The translations under genes were made by a program, and so were the position numbers. The notes beneath the pieces were generated by a model that made no database searches, was not told where the DNA came from, and saw nothing but the letters and a program-made list of their open reading frames with translations. DNA of 15,823 bases, taken from Pavlovales sp. CCMP2436 (lineage: Eukaryota; Haptophyta; Pavlovophyceae; Pavlovales). The first letter of the stretch is position 1, and each line of letters starts with the position of its first letter. The DNA lies in contig MU631796.1 of NCBI GenBank assembly GCA_026770615.1, positions 63,935 to 79,757 of the forward strand, given 5' to 3'. This document shows positions 7,083 to 15,329 of the stretch, piece after piece.

Positions 7083-7880
7083 TTAGGTTGGTACAGCCGC
7101 TGGTGCTGTGTTTTGATTCAGTTTCCTTGCTGCCCGCTCAGCTATCTGGGCGGCTCTCACGGCTACTTTGAAGTTATACGCGTCATATAGAGATATCTTG
7201 TCCTTGGTTGACGCCGCTGATGCTTCGATTGCCGGTTCGCGTGATTTGTGCATTCTGAGGATATGGCGTAGTAGAGTGTAGTGTAAGTCGCCGGGCTTGG
7301 GTGCGTCACCGATGTCGACGTCTTTCTTTCTGAGGTCTTCTTTGACACTTAATCCTACCCTTCCGGTGAAGTAGTCAGGCTGAGATATCATGTGTGTCGC
7401 CATTGATTTTCATCTTGCGGGTCCCTGGCTCGGGACAGTTCCTTGCAGAGAGAGCGGTGGAGGTTGTGGCGGTGCTTTTCCGTTGACGAGCACCCGTGGT
7501 ATAAGTGATGCTTTGTGTCTTGAGAGTTGAGTGCTTTGCATATAGGGTAGGTGATGCTCATTGTTTCGGAATTTCCGTCAACGGTAACTGTAGTGGTGGC
7601 CATCGCCAGAAGTTCTGCTGCCCACTCGGCATTGTGGCGGTATGATCCGAGTATCAATCTGGCCATCTGTTTGGTGTATTTTTCCGTGGATCGCTGTTGG
7701 CCCCTAACTCGTGGGAGGCGCAGAGCCGTCGTGCTTTCTTTTGACCACATGGCTTCTAAATTGGCCTTTCTACCTATGCCGGGTGCATGTTTGACGGGGC
7801 CTCTCTACTTTAGGCGATCCCTCGCAACTCGCGTCGCAACTCTGTCTATTAGCGCATGGCGTGCTGCTCGTTGGTCGGAT
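7083..7880 (-). pseudogene. C-terminal remnant of a LINE-like polyprotein
   Basis: Read on the minus strand, coding-like sequence runs from ~7880 to 7083 in two frames. It has an in-frame TAG (7805-7807) and a frameshift near 7404-7412. Visible parts are RAARHALIDRVATRVARD, then WSKESTTALRLPRVRG, then QMARLILGSYRHNAEWAA, then YPICKALNSQDTKHHLYHGC, and a basic helical tail (KISLYDAYNFKVAVRAAQIA). A Leu-x-Gly-x-Tyr-Arg block followed by CPxC...H...C is the usual C-terminal pattern of LINE reverse transcriptases. Here the first Cys is Tyr (TAC for TGC), a loss of a metal ligand. Codon use is mixed, unlike the GC-rich segment that begins 15 bases beyond its stop, so the two are probably different elements. 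Confidence 0.4.
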
Positions 7881-7883
7881 GTG

Positions 7884-9222
7884 ATGATGCTGTCGGACTT
7901 CCAGATGAAGCCGGGCAGCCACGATGCGGCAGCTCTCTTGCAGGCCGTGAACAGCTTGCTCGAGGACTGCGAGCGCGCCGCGGCGTGCTACGAGAACATC
8001 GTGCAGGCGATGGACGCCCCACGGGTACTTCAGGACAAGCAGGCGAACGTCGTGCTCTTCCCAACAAGGTTCCCGGACAAGATGGGCCGACCTGCTCTCG
8101 TTATCAACAAGAGCGGACAACAAGATCTCTTCGGCAGAGGTCTACGCGCTGGACCCGAGGGTCGCCGATGGTTCATCACGGCTTGTGGTGGACATCGGGT
8201 GCACGGTGGGCGGGGGCGTAGCCCACGTCAACGCTGTCTCGGGCTTTGACCTGGACGCATTCCTGGAGGACCCGGAGACAGAGCAGTCGCCCGAGATGGG
8301 CGCATCGATCGAGCCCGAGGACAGGCTGTTCTCGGTGCCTCGGCTGCCGCTGCCCAATTTGGCACCAGCACAGCCTGGGGGCAAGCGTGCCCTCACGCCG
8401 CCGCCGCCGCTGCCACCCTCGCCGCCGCCACGCTTGTCGAAGGCGAGTATGAAGCGTGCGAAGTTCGGGGTGGATGAGCCAGGGTGCCTCGTTGAGATCC
8501 TCCAGGCCGAACGCCGCTGCTCGGGCTTTTGCCCTATTGCAGGACCCAGCTCCTGGTTACAAGACCGCTTCCAGGAGAAGAAGCTCGATCCGCCTGGCCG
8601 GCGGGTGCTGCACGCGGACAAGCGCATCAGCCTCGATGACGCCCTCGCACGGCTGATCAAGCCAAAGGTACAGAGGATTCTGAACCTGATGGCGTTGTTC
8701 ATGGACCCGGACAACGACCTGGAGACGGGCGCTGCGGCCCTCAAGATTCTCATCAAGACCGTGGGCCGCAAGCACGACAAGGCCGTCTTAATCGACCTGG
8801 GTTTCTCGGTGGCAGCCGCCGAGAAAGCCACGGGCTCGATCAAGGAGACTTACTGCGCTGCCTTCGCGACGGAAGACTCGGACGAGGAGGACATCAGCAT
8901 GTTTCCCCCGCCAATCGATGATGCTGAGGGGCGAGAACTGCGACTTGTGATCGAACAATCGCGCGTTTTCAAGGCCTACGCACGCCGTGCGGCGGCCGAG
9001 CCCTACAGGCTTGGCTATATCCGCATGACCCTGGACTCGGGGGCAAGTGTGCCCCTTGCAGACCACAGCTTTCTCCAAAACCTCACCGATATGAGGGAAC
9101 ACGTTCACTGGGGTGACCCCCGATCGGTCGCCGTGGACACCAAGGGAACGTTGATCATGGACGTGATCTGCGAGAAAACGGGCGACCGTCAAATCGTCCG
9201 GATAGTGTGCTGGGCAGTATAA
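7884..9222 (+). pseudogene. gag/pro: copia gag-like region and start of protease
   Basis: The first frame (ATG at 7884 to ~8100) is helix-rich: DAAALLQAVNSLLEDCERAA. A shift at ~8060-8130 moves it to a second frame that continues to a TAA at 9220-9222. That frame has EVYALDPRVADG, VVDIGCTVGGGVAHV, a Pro-rich linker, LIKPKVQRILNLMALFMDP and an acidic patch. It reaches the retropepsin active site LDSGAS (Asp codon 9034-9036) followed by VPLADHSFLQNL. Retropepsin cleaves the polyprotein during particle maturation. No CCHC zinc knuckle is present before the protease, which is unusual for copia gag. The TAA falls inside the protease domain. Confidence 0.7.
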
Positions 9223-9675
9223 GGGGGTACACGAACCTCTCCTGTGTCGGTGCGCGCGTTCACCGAGTCGGACATCACGATCACCTTTGCCAAGAACGCC
9301 GCTACGATTGATTTCTCGCAGCTCGGCGGCAAGGTACTCCAGATGGATGGCCACTCGCGCATGCAGGCCAGGGTCTACCACCCGGGAGACGACCTCTCGG
9401 CGAAGATGGGGCTCCTGAGCTCGTCCCCCTTAGCTAAGGGGGGCAACACGATCGCCAACTCAGCCGCAGCACTGCCGCAGGGGGGGCGTGGAGGGCATGG
9501 CCAGCGTGGCTTCGCAAGCTACGGCTCCGACAAGACTGCCGACGGCCGCGGCCGGGAAAGTGGAGGCGCCACTGGCCGTGGCCAGGGAGGGCGCGGAGCG
9601 TGGGCGGAATCACAGCCCGTGTTTCAGCGCTTGGGACCAAGGCCTCCGATTGAGACCCGCCACCCAAACGCCTAA
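9223..9675 (+). pseudogene. copia protease C-terminus and Arg/Gly-rich linker
   Basis: In the same frame as the previous segment beyond its stop, this reads FTESDITITFAKNAATIDF and GGKVLQMDGHSRMQARVY, which matches the region after the conserved NLLSV motif in copia polyproteins. That motif is visible in another frame as GYTNLSCVG (about 9211-9237), so a small indel occurred here. Residues after ~9470 are rich in RGG/GRG (GGRGGHGQRGF, GRGRESGGATGRGQGGRG), suggesting an RNA-binding linker. The frame ends at TAA (9673-9675), before integrase. Confidence 0.55.
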
Positions 9676-9722
9676 GCCCGGCGTCGCCCGAGGAGACGGT
9701 TGATCAACTCTGACGCAAGCTT

Positions 9723-10672
9723 GCGTCCAGCAAGGAGTGGTTGGCTTTCTTGGCAACGCGAACGGGCATCAGCAACAAGATACTGCTGCAGCGCACACTG
9801 ATAAGTGGTGCCGTCCTAGACATGGACTTTACACCAGAAGGCAAACCTATCGAGACTAACTGACGCACGTATGCGGAAGACAGTTTTTACTGACCCGATG
9901 CCACGGGCAGTACTGCCTGGGCAGGTGACACACCTAGATATCCTAACGATATCTAAGGTCAACCTCCCGGTAGGTACCGACGGGAGTTCCTTCGGTATGC
10001 GTTACGGACTGGTTTGTCTGGACGACGCATCCAACCGAGGTTTGGTGTTTTTTGGCGAGCACATGCAAGGAATCGCTCGTTTGTTGAGACTGGTTCCTCG
10101 AGCTGGGCACGCACGCCAACTTAGGCGTTCATCTTCTTTGTTCCAGATTTGGACAGTCACAGAGGTGAGTACACACAGATGGCGGATCCAAACTCAACGC
10201 CAAGGACGTCAAGGACCTCCTGCTAGAGTTTGGACTCAGCGCGAACGTGACGTCAGCGCACGACACGCCACAGTCCAACGGCAAGGTGGAGAGATACATA
10301 GGGATGCTCGGGGCTGACACCAGAGCGCTCCTTGCAATGGCCAAGGTTCCGAACAAAAACTGGCCATGGGCAATGCGGCATGCTTGCGTAGTTCGCAACA
10401 TGCTGGCTTCTCAACAGATCACACGTGATAACGTTATGGTCTGGGTTTCGCCGCATGAGATATTCTTCGGCAGAAAACCAACAGCGAAACAATTGACCGT
10501 GTTCGGAGCTCCCTGCAGGATGCTCCGCATCGGCCCGGCTCGCAAGAAGAGTGCCAAACTCGGACAACGATGGAGCGAGGGATCGTTCTCGGCTACGGCG
10601 GTGACGGCGTGCAATATGGAGATTCCATGCGCCTCATCTTAGGCTACATCGTGCTGTTGAAAGACGCACCGT
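9723..10672 (+). pseudogene. int: copia integrase, three frames
   Basis: A pre-integrase stretch (SSKEWLAFLATRTGISNK, 9723-9863) ends at TGA. The catalytic core then lies in two frames. The first (9871 to ~10080) has VTHLDILTISK, whose Asp (9937-9939) is the first acidic residue, followed by YGLVCLDDASNRG. The second (from ~10172) has HTDGGSKL (second Asp, 10178-10180) and TPQSNGKVERYIG (Glu, 10289-10291). Second Asp and Glu are 36 residues apart, as expected for a D,D-35/36-E integrase. FFGRKPTAKQLTVFGAPCRML is the usual copia integrase C-terminal block. Another shift near 10573 continues as ERGIVLGYGGDGVQYG. The HHCC zinc-binding part is not intact. Integrase inserts the cDNA into chromosomes; this copy is broken. 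Confidence 0.8.
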
Positions 10673-10967
10673 GAACTTCTCGAGACACGTCGAGATCGAC
10701 GAGCGAAATCTGATCGCGGGGGGTATCCACACCCCTTGGCGAGTGGAACAGAGCGACCAGATAGTCGAAGTTCAGGAGAACACCAGAGTGCTACCATCCA
10801 GCAAGCAAGTCGAAGATTCGACAAGGACCATTGCAGCGACAGACGACGCCCCGGCCAACGCCGACAATTTGCCAGACCTCGTCCCGGGTGACGATTCGGG
10901 AACAGACGGTGAAGAATTGGACTACGAGCCGGACAATCGTGTTGTCCCTCCGACTATCCGCGCATGA
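10673..10967 (+). pseudogene. copia integrase-RT linker
   Basis: This acidic, low-complexity segment begins RTVNFSRHVEIDERN and runs through DDAPANADNLPDLVPGDDSG to TGA at 10965-10967. Acidic variable linkers are normal between integrase and RT in copia elements. It is in the same frame as the RT N-terminus that restarts just downstream at 10980. Confidence 0.6.
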
Positions 10968-10979
10968 ACGCTGAAGACG

Positions 10980-12774
10980 ATGGTGGATCCGGATCTGACC
11001 GAAGACAACCCGATCCAAGCCCTGCCCAAATGGTATGCCCTGCTACGGCGGGACAGGGCTGCTAGGAGCAAGATCAGGCCTCCCGAGATCACCCAAGCCC
11101 GCGCGGCTATCGGCATCACACACAAGGGAGTGCCGGTCACCATCCCTCGACACTACCGCCAGGCGAAAGCATCGCCGCAATCGGACGAGTGGACAAAGGC
11201 GATGGAGTCCAACCTGGCCGCACATCGAGACCTCAACACCTTCAGCGAAAAGGTGGTGAAGGCTGGTCCAGAGTACTATCATCACAGTGGGTCTACGAGG
11301 CCAAATCAGACGACCAGACGGGTGAGGTCACTCGTTGGAAAGCTCGCATGGTGGTGATGGGCAACTTCCAGAAGGAAGGTATTGACTACACAGAAGTGTT
11401 CTCACCTACCATCAAGAGTGAGCAAGTCCGGCTACTCCTAGCCATCGGTGCAAAGGTCGACGGCAGTCGCCGTCGCGACCTGAAGCACGCGGAGGTCAAG
11501 ATCTTCTGGAAGGGAGATGTATCAGACGCTTATCTGACATCCACTCTCGATGAAGGAGATCAACCGCTATTCGCTCTACCTGCAGGGTATGAGGCGAAGA
11601 CGAGAGCCCCGATTAGGCACATCGTCGTGGCAGAGGCCATCAACACTCAGATGGAACTGAAGCAGTCGGACCGCGCATGGTACCGACACCATCAAGCACG
11701 CTTGCTTGAGCGTGGATTCGTGCCCTCTGAGGGCGCGCCGTGCATCTTCATCAAGATCGCACCGTGTGGGGGAGTCATCATCGCGGGGAACTTCGTGGAT
11801 AATCTACTCCTGCTCAACCTGACGGGTAATTCAAAGGCTATCAAGGAGCTCGCACTAGACCTCGCTAAGCACTACACCTTGAAGATGCAGGACGAGCTCG
11901 GGAAGTTCCTGGGTGCGCAGTTCGAGTACACCCCAGAGGGCATATATATGCACCTTGGGACCTACCTCAGGGGCATCATCGCCAGATTCGGCACAAGCGA
12001 CTGCAAGCCGGCACGCACGCCGGAGGCGGAGAAGGACAACTCCACCGTCCTGGATGAGCAGCTGCTCAACCGCAAGGTTATCAAGACGTACCAGGAGATC
12101 ACCGACGCCATCATGTTCGCCATGACGATGTGCCGTCCTGACCTGGCTCACGCAACGAATTCGCTAGCTAGGAAAATGAGCACACCCAGGGTGTGTGACA
12201 TACTCGCGGCCAAGCGCGTGCTGAGGTACCTCAGGGGCACCCAGCGGCTAGGCCTCCTATTCCGCTTCGAGGCGGATAGCGAGCACTCCGGCATCTCGGC
12301 GTTCGCGGACGCTTATTGGGCCAACGACAAGGAGGAGCGACGCTCCACCACCGGGTACATAGTTATGTACAACGGTACACCCATCGCATGGCACTCGAGC
12401 CTGCAGTCGGTCATCGCACTCTCGACTTGCGAGTCAGAGTACATTGCCCTCAGCGAGTGCTGCCGCGAGCTGGCTTATCTGCATGAGCTGGCGGCCTTCC
12501 TCCATTAGTCGGAGGATAAGCCTACGCCGGTCTACGAGGATAACCAGGGCACCATTGACCTGGTCAAGAACCCGGTCCACCACAAAAGGTCGAAGCACAT
12601 CGACGTCAAGTTCCACTACATCCGAGCTTGGCGCACAAAAAGGGCATGATCATCAAGGTCCTGAAGGTCCACACCGACCTGAACCGTGCAGACATCATGA
12701 CGAATGCGACGACGACGACGATCTTCCATCGGCACGTCGACGCCATCATGTTCCAAGACGATGCCCTTCCCTAG
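10980..12774 (+). pseudogene. pol: copia reverse transcriptase and RNase H
   Basis: The N-terminal part (SPQSDEWTKAMESNLAAH) is in one frame. A shift at ~11255-11285 leads into WVYEAKSDDQTGEVTRWKAR, MVVMGNFQKEGIDYTEVFSP and KGDVSDAYLTSTLDE, which carries the first catalytic Asp. The active-site box reads GNFVDNLLLL: the usual YVDD or FVDD second Asp is Asn (AAT, 11801-11803), one transition from GAT. RNase H follows (FADAYWANDKEERRSTTGY, STCESEYIALSECCRELAYL). TAG at 12506-12508 interrupts it, but the next codons continue the domain in frame (VYEDNQGTIDLVKNPVHHKR, SKHIDVKFHYIR). A last shift near 12625 leads to KGMIIKVLKVHTDLNRADIMT and the normal end at TAG 12772-12774. Reverse transcription by this copy is very unlikely. 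Confidence 0.88.
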
Positions 12775-12839
12775 CAAGGGTAAAGCGACATCACGACGAT
12801 AGATCTATGACGCGAGCCTAGACCAAGGACGTGTGTCGC

Positions 12840-12846
12840 GGGGGAG
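12840..12846 (+). promoter_or_regulatory. Polypurine tract
   Basis: GGGGGAG directly before TGTTAG is the standard plus-strand primer arrangement of copia elements, where an RNase H-resistant purine primer abuts the 3' LTR. Confidence 0.75.
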
Positions 12847-13159
12847 TGTTAGCATTCGTACGCGCACAGATGCGTGGACGGATGTATGGGTGCTCGAGGG
12901 CAACCACTGAGGAGTGCCCGTTGGATTCACATGGGGTTTTACTAGATAGATATCCTTTCCCCATTCCGACAACACACTTCCGGTCGGCGGCATTCGTCGT
13001 CGGGGTTAAGAGAGCTCTTAACCCAAATGGCGGAAGTGGACTCATTGTGTCCAGGAGGAGTCCAGGAACAATATGCTCCGGCAATACTGGAGTTTTAGGC
13101 TAAAGTGGCCCTTAAAACCAATTTATTCTCCTTCGTTTGAACTCCGTTTACGTTTAACA
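12847..13159 (+). repeat. Probable 3' LTR of the copia element
   Basis: It starts TGTTAG after the polypurine tract. The proposed end, TAACA at 13155-13159, is the inverse of TGTTA and gives a 313-bp LTR, a normal copia length. The next five bases (GCTTG) would be the target-site duplication, but no left partner exists in this window. The end is a proposal; a second LTR copy would settle it. Confidence 0.6.
12975..13038. other. Nested palindrome inside the LTR
   Basis: GGGTTAAGAG and CTCTTAACCC (13003-13024) form a perfect 10-bp stem with a two-base loop. Outside it CACTTCCG (12975-12982) pairs with CGGAAGTG (13031-13038). LTR palindromes can serve in transcription or RNA folding; which applies here is unknown. 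Confidence 0.65.
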
Positions 13160-13338
13160 GCTTGCCTCTTGTCGAGACGCTCCATAGTGGTCTATAGACT
13201 CTAGATAAGGCTGACGCCATTGGTCCACGCTTGGACTAGTGCGTGCAACGGACAACCGTAACTGGCCCGTTGTGACTTCTCCTAGCCGAGGAGAACGTTT
13301 TTATCACCAGTTTCGGCCTGTGTTTTTTGGCGTAAATG
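13160..13338. other. Unique flank downstream of the LTR; no gene seen
   Basis: No coding frame is convincing. There are small hairpins only: AGTCTATAGACC-type symmetry near 13190 and CTCCT/AGGAG around 13278-13292. If the LTR ends later than proposed, part of this belongs to it. Confidence 0.45.
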
Positions 13339-13445
13339 CCCGTCCGTCCGTCCGTCCGTCCGCCTCCGTCCGCCCCCCATTCTTCAGTTTTAAAATCCAC
13401 AAATAGACCCCTCCGTCCGTCCGCCTCCGTCCGCATCCGTCTGCC
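13339..13445. repeat. Two (CCGT)n clusters
   Basis: Cluster 13339-13374 and cluster 13411-13445 both contain CGTCCGTCCGCCTCCGTCCG and are separated by a short unique stretch. This looks like a microsatellite block that was itself duplicated. Confidence 0.85.
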
Positions 13446-13531
13446 GCCCCCAAATCGACCGGGTTGGTCCTGTCCAGGGCCATGGTTTAAGTATCAAGTC
13501 TGAAAAAAGGTGCCGGACCCCTCCGCACTGG

Positions 13532-13532
<1 letters not shown>

Positions 13533-13597
<65 letters not shown>

Positions 13598-13598
13598 C

Positions 13599-13657
<59 letters not shown>

Positions 13658-13665
13658 CATATACA
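13533..13665. repeat. Compound (TA)n / (AC)n / (AT)n microsatellite
   Basis: (TA)n with occasional G from 13533, (AC)13 or so near 13609-13634, then (AT)n to about 13657. AT-rich sequence continues to ~13797, including a second TATATATATATA at 13784-13796. The tract is open in several frames only because of its composition and is not coding. Confidence 0.97.
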
Positions 13666-13855
13666 AATATAAAAACATACATACATATTTATTCATTTAT
13701 TCACATCATATTGTTTTTTTATTTATATTTATATTTGTACATATACTTATATTTATATTCATATTCATATTCATTTTCATCTTTATATATATATACCTGC
13801 GTCATGAAGTTTGCGCGCGAACCCGCCGTGCCGTTAAATACTCCCACCTACACCT

Positions 13856-14017
13856 CAGTGTCCGCACCCCCAGTATCCGTAGCTCCAGTGTCCACAGCCT
13901 CAGTATCCATAGCCCCAGTGTCCGCAGCTCCAGTGCCCGCAGCCCAAGTGTGCGCCGCAGCCCCAGTGTCCGATTTTCCAGTGTCTGTCCCAGTGTCCGA
14001 GATTTCAGTGTCCGCGG
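13856..14017. repeat. 15-bp minisatellite
   Basis: About eleven units of CAGTGTCCGCAGCCC-like sequence, mostly 15 bases with some of 12 to 17. The 15-base unit is five codons, so open frames appear on both strands (PVSxA-type on plus, DTGAx-type on minus). The length changes break the period, and I do not treat it as a gene. Confidence 0.85.
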
Positions 14018-14216
14018 GGTCGCTGCGTATCGCATTTTGTTGCATCTTGGCATGCCCGTTACGAACGTCCGCGCGACTGGGGGGGTCAGAAAGGTATCAG
14101 GATTGGGTATTGCTTGATTATTTATTTTTGATTTGTAGTAATAGTAGCAGTAGCAGAAGTTATTGCTGCTGTTGTTAATATTATTAGCTTGGCATGACCG
14201 ATGTGTCCGTGCGACT

Positions 14217-14347
14217 TGGGGGGGGGTGGAGGGGAGGAGGGGGGGGCATTCAGAGTAGGCATGGGTAGCAGATACTCGGGGGAGGGGGAGGGAGAGGGGG
14301 GGGAAGGGGTCGGCATTCAGAATAGGTATGGGCAGCAGATACTGGGC
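14217..14347 (+). repeat. Direct repeats alternating with G-quadruplex-type tracts
   Basis: A ~36-bp unit (GGCATTCAGA, GTAGCAGATACT core) occurs at ~14246-14281 and ~14312-14347, 66 bp apart. Each is preceded by long G runs: 14219-14246, and 14279-14307 with runs of 5, 5, 3, 8 and 4 guanines. The second tract meets the usual G3+N1-7 quadruplex rule comfortably. Confidence 0.75.
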
Positions 14348-14418
14348 ATAGCAGGAAAATGCCTATGCCGAACCCCAACCCAAGTACCCAACCTAGCAAG
14401 AATAAGGAGAATAAAAAT

Positions 14419-14472
14419 ATTCATCATCATTATCATTATTATTATCATTATCAGAATCATTATCACCATCAT
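14419..14472. repeat. (ATC/ATT)n trinucleotide tract
   Basis: Irregular runs of TCATCATCATTATCATTATT type sequence. Confidence 0.8.
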
Positions 14473-14476
14473 AACA

Positions 14477-14900
14477 ACCCCCAGCCCAAGTCCCCAACCT
14501 GGCCCTGACTAACATTCCTAACCAATCTCCAATCACCTGAGCGCCTCAGCTGGACATTCTGTTACAATGTGCGATTATGGAAAATTTGATATTTTTATCA
14601 CTCTGCGGTTCGTTGACGCCTACCACTCACGTCCAGATCCCAACCCCAACTATAGCCCTAACCTATCCATATGCCAAATCCAAACCCTAGCGCTCCTCCC
14701 CATCAATCTCAAAAGTATTCAAAATCACCTGAGCGCCTCTGAGCCGTCTGCTTCGATATCACTTGCCACCCACGTCCACAATCCAAACCCAATTGTGCCC
14801 AATCCTATGCACACGCCAAATCACATCACTAGCGCTCCACCCACATCAATCAAAAGTGTTGAAAGTCACCTGAGGGCCTCAGAACTGTCTCGCTCGTTGA
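14477..14900. repeat. Diverged tandem repeats of ~140 bp
   Basis: Two clear copies (about 14626-14768 and 14769-14900) share ATGCCAAATC or CACGCCAAATC, CTAGCGCTCC, CATCAAT, AAAAGT.TT and CACCTGAG.GCCTC. A partial third copy with CACCTGAGCGCCTC at 14534 precedes them, separated by an extra segment. No gene is seen. Confidence 0.7.
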
Positions 14901-14910
14901 CCCCCCCTCA

Positions 14911-15329
14911 CCCACTCTCCCCCCCACCCCCCTTCTCCCCTCATCTCCCACCAGCGCACGCGAGCTGCTCTGGAAATAGCCTGCTCACACAGATATCCAC
15001 CCCCCCCCTCTTAGTTTTAGATTTATATAATATTATGTAATATTATGAAATGGATCTGAGTATTTGGAAAGAGGGGGAGGGGGGGGGGGTTAGATATCTG
15101 TGTGAGCAGGCTATTTCCAGAGCAGCTCGCGTGCGATGGTGGGAGAGAAGGGGAGAAGGGGGGTGGGGGGAGGGGGGCTAAGATATCTGTGTGAGCAGGC
15201 TATTTCCAGAGCAGCTCGCGTGCAATAGGGGGAGAGGTGGTGAGGGGGAAGAGGTGGGGGGGGGAGTAATATCTGTGTGCGCAGGCTATTTCCAGTGTAA
15301 GATATCTATGTTAGCAGGCTCATGTCAAG
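14911..15329. repeat. Mixed inverted and tandem array of a ~50-bp motif
   Basis: The core GATATCTGTGTGAGCAGGCTATTTCCAG plus AGCAGCTCGCGTGC is present once inverted (14946-14997) and then directly at 15093-15145, 15181-15223 (short end), 15266-15295 (shorter) and 15298-15329 (degraded). G/C-rich spacers separate copies. The inverted copy and the first direct copy, with their purine/pyrimidine flanks, form arms of ~100 bp (14911-15009 against 15071-15176) around a 61-bp AT-rich spacer. Confidence 0.85.

Larger units (their letters stand above)
7884..13159 (+). mobile_element. Ty1/copia-type LTR retrotransposon relic
   Basis: The domain order gag-like, protease, integrase, RT, RNase H, polypurine tract, 3' LTR is that of Pseudoviridae/Ty1-copia elements (integrase before RT). 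No 5' LTR or primer-binding site is seen. The left edge is placed where minus-strand LINE-like codons of mixed composition give way to plus-strand codons ending in G or C. At least six reading-frame changes and stops at 9220, 9861, 10965 and 12506 show it cannot make a full polyprotein. TGTTA at 12847 and TAACA at 13155-13159 bracket the likely 3' LTR. Confidence 0.85.

Noticed and set aside
2500..12508. TAG read as a sense codon, because several otherwise open frames are interrupted by TAG (2500, 2705, 12506).
   Set aside because: The same segments also contain frameshifts and TAA or TGA stops (9220, 9861, 10965), and apparent genuine ends use TAG (12772). Decay explains all of it.
13510..14178. 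Long plus-strand frames through 13510-14178.
   Set aside because: They consist of (TA)n, (AC)n and the 15-bp minisatellite, and are open by composition only.
14626..14760. Telomere-like repeats in CCCTAA-containing sequence.
   Set aside because: Only isolated CCCTAA or CCCTAG strings occur, without tandem periodicity.
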